Part shown: one piece after another, positions 1 through 5,243 of the stretch | How the letters are laid out: every line of letters begins with the position of its first letter | Numbering within the stretch: the first letter of the stretch is position 1 | Origin: an uncultured Shinella sp. | GTDB taxonomy: Bacteria > Pseudomonadota > Alphaproteobacteria > Rhizobiales > Rhizobiaceae | Direction: 5' to 3' | Assembly (NCBI GenBank): GCA_946886325.1 | Contig: CAMPIK010000102.1 | Coordinates: 1 to 7,685, forward strand | Length of the DNA stretch: 7,685 nucleotides | Notes under the pieces: model-generated | The model's input: the letters and a program-made list of their open reading frames with translations, nothing else | What the model was told of the DNA's origin: nothing | Database searches by the model: none | Position numbers and translations under genes: made by a program

Positions 1-1657
1 CGACCGCGCCGGAGCGCGAGCCGTATGTGCCCATGCCCATCTGCACCTTGTCGGTATCACCATGCACGATGGAGACATTGTCGATCGGCACGCCGAAACG
101 TTCGGAGACAAGCTGCGCGAAGGTCGTTTCGTGACCCTGGCCATGGCTGTGCGAGCCCGTCAGCACCTCGATCGTGCCGACGGCATTGACGCGTACCTCG
201 GCCGATTCCCAGAGGCCGACACCGGCGCCGAGCGAGCCGACCGCCGCCGACGGCGCGATGCCGCAGGCCTCGATGTAGCAGCTCATGCCGATGCCACGCT
301 TCTTTCCGCGTCCCGCAGCCTCCGCCTTTCGGGCCGGGAAACCGTTCCAGTCCGCCGCCGACATCGCGGCTTCAAGGGAAGCCTCGTAGTCGCCGGCGTC
401 GTAGTTCATGATGACAGGCGTCTGGTGCGGGAAGGTGCGGATGAAATTCTTCCGCCGGAGTTCCGCCGGCGAGACCCCCAGTTCACGCGCCGCCGTCTCG
501 ACGGTACGCTCGACCAGATAGGTCGCCTCCGGCCGCCCGGCGCCGCGATAGGCGTCGACCGGCGCGGTGTTCGTATAGACGGCCCGAACATTGGCGTGGA
601 TCGCCGGGATGTCATACTGACCGGAAAGCAGCGTGGCGTAGAGATAGGTCGGCACGGACGAAGAGAAGAGCGACATGTAGGCGCCCAGATTGGCGATCGT
701 ATCGACCTTCAGGCCCGTGATGCGGTTGTTGGCGTCAAATGCCATCTTCACCGTCGAGAAATGGTCCCGGCCATGGGCATCCGTCAGGAAGGCCTCGGTA
801 CGATCGGACGTCCATTTCACCGGAACGCCGGATCGTTTCGACGCCCAGAGACAGACGATTTCTTCCGGATAGATGAAGATTTTCGAGCCGAAGCCGCCGC
901 CGACATCCGGCGCGATCACGCGCAGCTTGTTTTCCGGCGCCACATTGTAGAAGGCGCTCATGACGAGGCGGGCCACATGCGGGTTCTGGCTCGTCGTGTA
1001 GCAGGTGTAATGATCCTCGGCGCTGTCGTAGATGCCGAGTGCCGCGCGCGGCTCCATCGCGTTCGGCGACAGGCGGTTGTTGAGGATCTTTATCTCGGTC
1101 ACATGGGCGGCCGCGGCGATCGCGGCATCGGTGGCGCTTTCGTCCCCGATCGCCCAGTCGAAGATAAGATTGTTCGCCGCTTCCGGGTGTATCTGCGGCT
1201 GGCCGTTCTCCAGCGCCTTCACGGCGTCCGTAACGACAGGCAGTTCCGCATAGTCGACGACGACCGCTTCTGCGGCGTCGCGCGCTTCTCCCACGCTGTC
1301 CGCGACGACAACCGCCACCGCGTCACCGACATAACGAACCGTATCAACGGCGAGCGGCCGCCAGGCGCCCATCTTCATCGGCGAGCCGTCCTTGGAGTGG
1401 ATCATCCAGCCGCAGATGAGGTTGCCGATGCCGTCATCCTGCATCTGCCGGCCGTTAAGCACCGCGATGACGCCAGGCATGGCTTCCGCAGCCGATGCAT
1501 CGACGCTCTTCACCTTCGCATGCGCATGCGGCGAGCGGACGAAAGCCGCGTATTTCATGCCCGGCACGACCATGTCGTCCGTGTAGCGGCCCTTGCCTGT
1601 CAGGAACCGCTTGTCTTCCTTGCGCGCGACCCTCGCGCCAATACCTTCGACACCCAT
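1..1657 (-). CDS. Molybdopterin-binding large subunit of a form II CO-dehydrogenase-like (xanthine dehydrogenase family) hydroxylase, C-terminus cut by window edge
   Basis: Catalytic subunit of a molybdenum hydroxylase: in this family it holds the Mo-pterin cytosine dinucleotide cofactor and oxidises the substrate, passing electrons to the 2Fe-2S and FAD subunits. 552 codons are visible out of the usual 770-800, so the C-terminal part with the family's catalytic Glu lies beyond base 1. The protein begins MGVEGIGARVARKEDKRFLT, the usual CoxL-type N-terminus, followed by the a/b hammerhead domain (about residues 20-125). Cofactor motifs are GGGFGSK at residues 253-259 and GQGHET at 506-511. The active-site loop is AYRGAGR at 369-375, the form II signature; true CO dehydrogenases have AYRCSFR with the Cu-binding Cys. 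I chose the ATG at 1657 because GGAGG lies 8 nt upstream; an in-frame ATG at 1663 is only 2 nt from the same site. It lies 118 bp downstream of the small subunit, probably in one operon. The family call is firm; the substrate is unknown. Confidence 0.95.
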   Translation of the reverse strand, partial: MGVEGIGARVARKEDKRFLTGKGRYTDDMVVPGMKYAAFVRSPHAHAKVKSVDASAAEAMPGVIAVLNGRQMQDDGIGNLICGWMIHSKDGSPMKMGAWRPLAVDTVRYVGDAVAVVVADSVGEARDAAEAVVVDYAELPVVTDAVKALENGQPQIHPEAANNLIFDWAIGDESATDAAIAAAAHVTEIKILNNRLSPNAMEPRAALGIYDSAEDHYTCYTTSQNPHVARLVMSAFYNVAPENKLRVIAPDVGGGFGSKIFIYPEEIVCLWASKRSGVPVKWTSDRTEAFLTDAHGRDHFSTVKMAFDANNRITGLKVDTIANLGAYMSLFSSSVPTYLYATLLSGQYDIPAIHANVRAVYTNTAPVDAYRGAGRPEATYLVERTVETAARELGVSPAELRRKNFIRTFPHQTPVIMNYDAGDYEASLEAAMSAADWNGFPARKAEAAGRGKKRGIGMSCYIEACGIAPSAAVGSLGAGVGLWESAEVRVNAVGTIEVLTGSHSHGQGHETTFAQLVSERFGVPIDNVSIVHGDTDKVQMGMGTYGSRSGAV

Positions 1658-1775
1658 TGCCATCTCCTCCCGAGAATAAGCGAATAGCGACCATGAAGCA
1701 GCGAACGGAGGGGAGCGGCTGAAAGGCGGCGTCGCGCCCTATCTGCTACTCGTCATTCCCCGTTCGCACGTCCCG

Positions 1776-2264
<489 letters not shown>

Positions 2265-2288
2265 TCGTTCCTCCCAGTGGGCCTCCCC

Positions 2289-2318
2289 ATCATACCGGAG
2301 CAATCGATCCGAAGTCGG
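2289..2318 (-). promoter_or_regulatory. Weak candidate promoter for the hydroxylase operon
   Basis: On the minus strand TATGAT (2294-2289) differs from the -10 consensus TATAAT at one base. Eighteen bases upstream lies CCGACT (2318-2313), which matches TTGACA at only three positions. Transcription would start about 20 bases before the small-subunit ATG, with the GGGAGG ribosome site inside this short leader. The placement is sensible but the -35 element is poor, and alphaproteobacterial promoters are hard to call by eye. Confidence 0.25.
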
Positions 2319-2430
2319 TCTCTTAACTATCCCGCGCTGCGGTCGTCGCAATCGAAAGTCCGGAAGTCCTTTGTCTCGTTGCCGTCATGCCGGTAACGGT
2401 TCGCCGCGGCGCCCTTGGCCGCTTTTGCGA

Positions 2431-2447
2431 TCCTGTGACCGACAGGA
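2431..2447. repeat. Perfect inverted repeat TCCTGT-N5-ACAGGA (possible operator)
   Basis: The arms TCCTGT (2431-2436) and ACAGGA (2442-2447) are perfect reverse complements around the 5-base centre GACCG. The site lies about 170 bp upstream of the small-subunit start and about 275 bp upstream of the lipoprotein start. A short dyad in a divergent intergenic region is the form expected of a dimeric regulator's binding site, but no regulator gene is visible and a 6+6 match can arise by chance. Confidence 0.35.
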
Positions 2448-2677
2448 AGATGCGCCATCATTTGACTTTTTCAACCGGCGATCAACTGCTTCTTTGGGCT
2501 CCACCGAAATTGTGATGAAGCGCCTGCAGCAAGATTTGCGAAAGGATAATTCTGACCTGCATCATAAAAAGCATTGACGCGCCATACACTTCCACATTTT
2601 CAACTTTTTTCTGCCATAGCCGCAAGGTGTGAAAGAGGTGGAGGGCTCCGCTGCCCGGCTGCCGACGTGGGGAGATT

Positions 2678-2704
2678 GCGGCCACCCGATTGCACGCGGG
2701 CCGC
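2678..2704 (+). repeat. Inverted repeat (GCGGCC ... GGCCGC) in the probable 5' leader of the lipoprotein gene
   Basis: GCGGCC (2678-2683) and GGCCGC (2699-2704) are perfect reverse complements 15 bases apart. An alternative fold pairs GCGG with CCGC and CCCG with CGGG, with a 3-base bulge and an 8-base loop. It ends 8 bases before the Shine-Dalgarno site of the lipoprotein (GGAGAG, 2713-2718). If transcribed it would form a GC-rich stem just upstream of the ribosome site, which could stabilise the message or tune translation. There is no U-run, so it is not a terminator. Confidence 0.4.
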
Positions 2705-2722
2705 TCAACTTTGGAGAGTTTC

Positions 2723-2974
2723 ATGAAGAAAGCTATCGTGCTTGTTCTGGTCGGCCTTTCGATCGCAAGCTGCACGCAGACCGAAAAGGGCGCTGCCATC
2801 GGCGCGGCATCCGGCGCCATCATCGGCGGAGCGATCAGCGGCGACGTTCGCGGCGCGGCGATCGGTGCGGCAGCCGGCGGCATCGGCGGAGCGCTCATCG
2901 GCAGCGTCGCAGACCAGCCGGGCCAGTGCTACTATCGCGACCGCTACGGCCGCCGCTACATCTCGGATTGCTGA
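2723..2974 (+). CDS. Small glycine-zipper lipoprotein
   Basis: 83-aa predicted lipoprotein. The signal peptide MKKAIVLVLVGLSIASC has a positive start, a hydrophobic core and the lipobox IASC, so Cys17 would be lipidated and the mature protein would be 67 aa. Residues about 23-62 are a Gly/Ala-rich glycine zipper with repeated GAAIGAA and GGxxGG-type spacing, as in the Gly-zipper / 17-kDa-antigen-like envelope proteins, which form packed membrane-associated helices. The tail (YYRDRYGRRYISDC) is polar and Arg/Tyr-rich and ends in Cys83. I chose the ATG at 2723 because GGAGAG lies 4 nt upstream and it begins exactly at the signal peptide; an in-frame ATG at 2690 would add 11 residues before it. 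A strong terminator follows within 30 bp, so it is probably monocistronic. The final location (inner or outer membrane) and specific role are not known; small proteins of this kind are usually annotated only by the zipper domain. Confidence 0.9.
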   Translation: MKKAIVLVLVGLSIASCTQTEKGAAIGAASGAIIGGAISGDVRGAAIGAAAGGIGGALIGSVADQPGQCYYRDRYGRRYISDC

Positions 2975-2998
2975 TCAAGCCTTCAATCGAGCAAGCGG

Positions 2999-3031
2999 AA
3001 GCCCTGGACGACCTCCAGGGCTTTTCTTTTT
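2999..3031 (+). terminator. Rho-independent terminator of the lipoprotein gene
   Basis: GCCCTGG (3001-3007) pairs perfectly with CCAGGGC (3015-3021) around the 7-base loop ACGACCT. Two flanking A-T pairs (2999-3000 with 3022-3023) extend the stem. The pyrimidine run TTTTCTTTTT (3022-3031) follows at once. It begins 24 bp after the lipoprotein stop and should separate that unit from tamA. Confidence 0.9.
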
Positions 3032-3121
3032 CGCCCCTTTGCCGGGCAGATTCGATAAAATTGCAAGACACGCTTCATAACCGGACACTTAGCGTGTAAA
3101 ACGCCGTTAAACATACGGAAA

Positions 3122-3138
3122 ACCCTCTGTGACAGGGT
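3122..3138 (+). repeat. Short inverted repeat ACCCT-N7-AGGGT in tamA leader
   Basis: ACCCT (3122-3126) and AGGGT (3134-3138) form a 5 bp stem with a 7-base loop. It is the first and weakest of the three dyads in the leader and could be chance. Confidence 0.3.
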
Positions 3139-3154
3139 GGCTCCGGCCTGCAAT

Positions 3155-3175
3155 GACCGTTCATGAGGAACGGTC
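3155..3175 (+). repeat. Perfect 8+8 bp inverted repeat GACCGTTC-N5-GAACGGTC in tamA leader
   Basis: The arms GACCGTTC (3155-3162) and GAACGGTC (3168-3175) are perfectly complementary around ATGAG. It is about 80 bases before the preferred tamA ATG. It could be an operator for a dimeric regulator or an RNA hairpin; no U-run follows, so it is not a simple terminator. It is the strongest dyad in the window outside the terminator. Confidence 0.55.
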
Positions 3176-3201
3176 CGGACGAAGACTGCGTGGCGCTGTT
3201 G

Positions 3202-3216
3202 GCGGGATTCTCCCGC
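3202..3216 (+). repeat. Perfect inverted repeat GCGGGA-TTC-TCCCGC in tamA leader
   Basis: A 6 bp GC-rich stem with a 3-base loop lies 26 bases downstream of the 8+8 dyad and 38 bases upstream of the preferred tamA start. A compact RNA hairpin is plausible at this position in the leader. Confidence 0.4.
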
Positions 3217-3254
3217 GTCCATCCACCGGATTTGAAAGGCGGCCAAAGCAGCGG

Positions 3255-5177
3255 ATGCGGGAAGACGTGAACCGGCCGGGAAAGAGTATTGCGTATCTGA
3301 GAGCTGGCACCGCACTCGCGGTCGCGGCGCTGCTTGTCGTCGCCCCCATTCCCGTCACCGACGCGCGCGCCTTCGAAATCTTCGGCATGAAGTTCTTCGA
3401 GGACGAGGAAGGCACCGAAGTCATCGATCCGGTGAAATACACGCTGACGCTCGATACCGGAACGGAAGACGATGACCTCACCGAAGCCATCGAAACCAGC
3501 GCGCTCCTGAAGCAGGATGAAGGCGAGGCTGTTTCGGGCGACCTCGGCCTTGTCATCAAGGCGCGCGACGACCGCGACCGCATTCTGGCGGCACTCTACG
3601 AGAATGCCCGCTACGGGGGCGTCGTTGCGGTGACGGTTGCGGGACAGGATCTGGATTCCCTTCCGCCCGATCCGGAGTTCCCGTCGACTGACCCCGTTCC
3701 GGTCGAAATCCGTGTGACACCCGGCCCTGTCTTCACCTTCGGCGACATCGTCTTTTCCGGCGATGCCGAAGGTCGCAATCCGGCCAGCTACGATCTCGTG
3801 CCCGGCAAACGCGCCGATTCGACCATCATCATCAAGGCCGGCGAGAAGGTCGTGGCCGACCTCAAGGCGGAAAGCCGGCCGCTCGCCCGCCTGACCGAAC
3901 GCAATGCCGTCGCCGATCACGAGACCAATACGGTCGATGTGGTGATTGCTGCGGAAGGCGGCCCCGTGGCGCCCGTCGGCGACGTCGGCGTGACAGGCAC
4001 AAAGACGGTCAACCCCGAATTCGTGGAGATGTATTCGCGGCTGAACGGCGGTCAGCCCTACTCACCCGAAGCTCTGACCAAGGCGTCCGACCGCCTGCGG
4101 CAACTCGGCGTCTTCTCCAGCGTCACCATTCGCGAGGCCGACGCGCTTGCGCCTGATGGTTCGCTGCCGCTGACGATCGAGGTGTCGGAGGGGAAACATC
4201 GCTACTTCGGCGTCGGGGCACAGGTTTCGAATACGGACGGCCTCGGCCTGCAGGGCTACTGGGGACACCGCAATCTCTTCGGCGAAGCCGAGTCGCTTCG
4301 CGTCGAGGGTGCCGTCAACCGCATCGGCGAATCCGGCGGGCTTGATGAACTCGACTATTCGGCGGGCATCCTCTTTGCCAAGCCGGGCGCCTTCGGTCCG
4401 GCATCCACCTTCAATGCAAGCCTCAAGGCCGCCATTCTCGATCCGGATGCCTATGACGCGATCACCGTGACCGGTGCGGCCAGCGCCAGCTTCGAACTCT
4501 CCGACTACGATACGGTGACGGGCGGCGGCGAGGTGATGTGGGCCGACATCGACGACGCCTTCGGCAAGAACAAGTACCTGACCGTCAGCACGCCGTTCGA
4601 ATATGTCCGCGATACCCGCGACAACAAGCTGAACCCGACGGAGGGCTACCGCGCCCTCATCAATGCCAAGCCGAGCTACGAAACCTACGGCAGCACGTTC
4701 TTCTCCAGTTTCGAGAGTTCGCTGTCGGCCTATCAGGGCCTTGGTGCCGAGGATCGCGTGGTCCTTGCCGGCCGCCTCGGCGCGGGCTCGATCATCGGCG
4801 GCGATACGCTGGCCGACATTCCGGCAACGCGGCGCTTCTTCCTCGGCGGCGGCGGTTCGGTGCGCGGCTACGGCTACCAGGAGATTTCGCCGCGCAACGA
4901 GGATCGCGAACTGCTTGGCGGCCGATCCTACGTCACGGCGTCTGCCGAGGTGCGCGTCGGCATCACCGAGACGATCGGCATCGTGCCCTTCATCGACGCG
5001 GGCACCGTCTCGCGCGACGAGATCCCGGATTTCGACGACATCCGTGCCGGCGCGGGCGTCGGCCTGCGCTATCTGACGCCCTTCGGACCGATCCGGCTCG
5101 ACGTCGCCGTGCCGCTCAACAAGTATCGCGACGGAACCTCCTTCGGCATTTATGCGGGCATCGGCCAGGCCTTCTGA
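3255..5177 (+). CDS. tamA: TamA, outer-membrane Omp85-family subunit of the translocation and assembly module
   Basis: 640-aa outer-membrane protein that, with TamB, helps insert some outer-membrane proteins and takes part in lipid homeostasis. The signal peptide ends at DARA (cleavage after about residue 39). A strongly acidic segment follows (17 Asp/Glu against 3 Lys in residues 41-91). Three POTRA domains lie at about 60-137, 158-235 (opening with the TamA-like GPVFTFGDIVFSG) and 238-312 (with RLRQLGVFSSVTI). The beta-barrel runs from about His315 to the end, with the conserved loop-6 motif VRGY at 536-539 and a terminal strand ending in Phe640, as expected of a barrel signal. Start choice: the frame is open upstream to a GTG at 3129 (682 aa), but only starts near 3255 (ATG) or 3267 (GTG) place the signal peptide at the N-terminus. 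No strong Shine-Dalgarno site supports any of them, so the start is uncertain. TamB follows after 66 bp on the same strand. BamA is excluded by the three rather than five POTRAs and by the TamB neighbour. Confidence 0.95.
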   Translation: MREDVNRPGKSIAYLRAGTALAVAALLVVAPIPVTDARAFEIFGMKFFEDEEGTEVIDPVKYTLTLDTGTEDDDLTEAIETSALLKQDEGEAVSGDLGLVIKARDDRDRILAALYENARYGGVVAVTVAGQDLDSLPPDPEFPSTDPVPVEIRVTPGPVFTFGDIVFSGDAEGRNPASYDLVPGKRADSTIIIKAGEKVVADLKAESRPLARLTERNAVADHETNTVDVVIAAEGGPVAPVGDVGVTGTKTVNPEFVEMYSRLNGGQPYSPEALTKASDRLRQLGVFSSVTIREADALAPDGSLPLTIEVSEGKHRYFGVGAQVSNTDGLGLQGYWGHRNLFGEAESLRVEGAVNRIGESGGLDELDYSAGILFAKPGAFGPASTFNASLKAAILDPDAYDAITVTGAASASFELSDYDTVTGGGEVMWADIDDAFGKNKYLTVSTPFEYVRDTRDNKLNPTEGYRALINAKPSYETYGSTFFSSFESSLSAYQGLGAEDRVVLAGRLGAGSIIGGDTLADIPATRRFFLGGGGSVRGYGYQEISPRNEDRELLGGRSYVTASAEVRVGITETIGIVPFIDAGTVSRDEIPDFDDIRAGAGVGLRYLTPFGPIRLDVAVPLNKYRDGTSFGIYAGIGQAF

Positions 5178-5243
5178 TTGCCGCCTGATTTCCGGACTAC
5201 CCTGACGGTTCCTTCCGCCGTTGCGGCACGCTATGAACGAGAC

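Larger units (their letters stand above)
2265..2722. other. Divergent intergenic region between the hydroxylase operon and the lipoprotein gene
   Basis: This 458 bp stretch lies between two divergent transcription units and must carry both promoters. No frame crossing it has a convincing Shine-Dalgarno site or a recognisable protein; open frames here are extensions or shadows of the small-subunit gene. It holds a candidate minus-strand promoter (2289-2318), a 6+6 bp inverted repeat (2431-2447), a 10 bp palindrome CGCCGCGGCG (2402-2411), and a hairpin just before the lipoprotein start (2678-2704). On the plus strand TTGACG at 2574-2579 is a good -35 match, but the -10 candidates at 16-18 bp spacing match the consensus poorly, so I do not call a promoter there. 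The part around 2460-2615 is visibly more AT-rich than its surroundings, as expected of a promoter zone. Confidence 0.6.
3032..3254 (+). promoter_or_regulatory. Promoter/leader region of tamAB
   Basis: The terminator at 2999-3031 implies that tamAB has its own promoter in this 223 bp stretch. The first part (about 3050-3125) is relatively AT-rich and is the likely promoter zone, but I found no convincing paired -35/-10. The second part contains three short inverted repeats (3122-3138, 3155-3175, 3202-3216). The tamA reading frame stays open back to a GTG at 3129, so some of this could be coding if the start is further upstream than I chose. Confidence 0.45.

Noticed and set aside
62..1687. 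A 541-codon open frame on the plus strand opposite the large subunit
   Set aside because: It is antisense to a clear molybdopterin-binding subunit with intact cofactor motifs. Its product is Arg/His/Asp-rich without family resemblance, the usual shadow in GC-rich DNA.
1658..1775. Possible extra small gene or terminator between the two hydroxylase subunits
   Set aside because: No hairpin with a U-run and no frame with both a ribosome site and a plausible product is seen; it looks like an ordinary intercistronic spacer.
2482..2898. Minus-strand frame of 138 codons opposite the lipoprotein gene
   Set aside because: Its Pro/Ala/Met-rich start is the antisense of the glycine zipper; no family resemblance.
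3167..3192. GGAAC at 3167-3171 as the -35 element of an ECF (RpoE-like) promoter for tamA
   Set aside because: No GTT-type -10 element is found at the expected spacing, and GGAAC is simply part of the 8+8 inverted repeat.
3075..3920. Minus-strand frame of 281 codons covering the tamA leader and its POTRA1/2 region
   Set aside because: It is antisense to conserved TamA sequence, and the inverted repeats and terminator nearby explain the non-coding part better.
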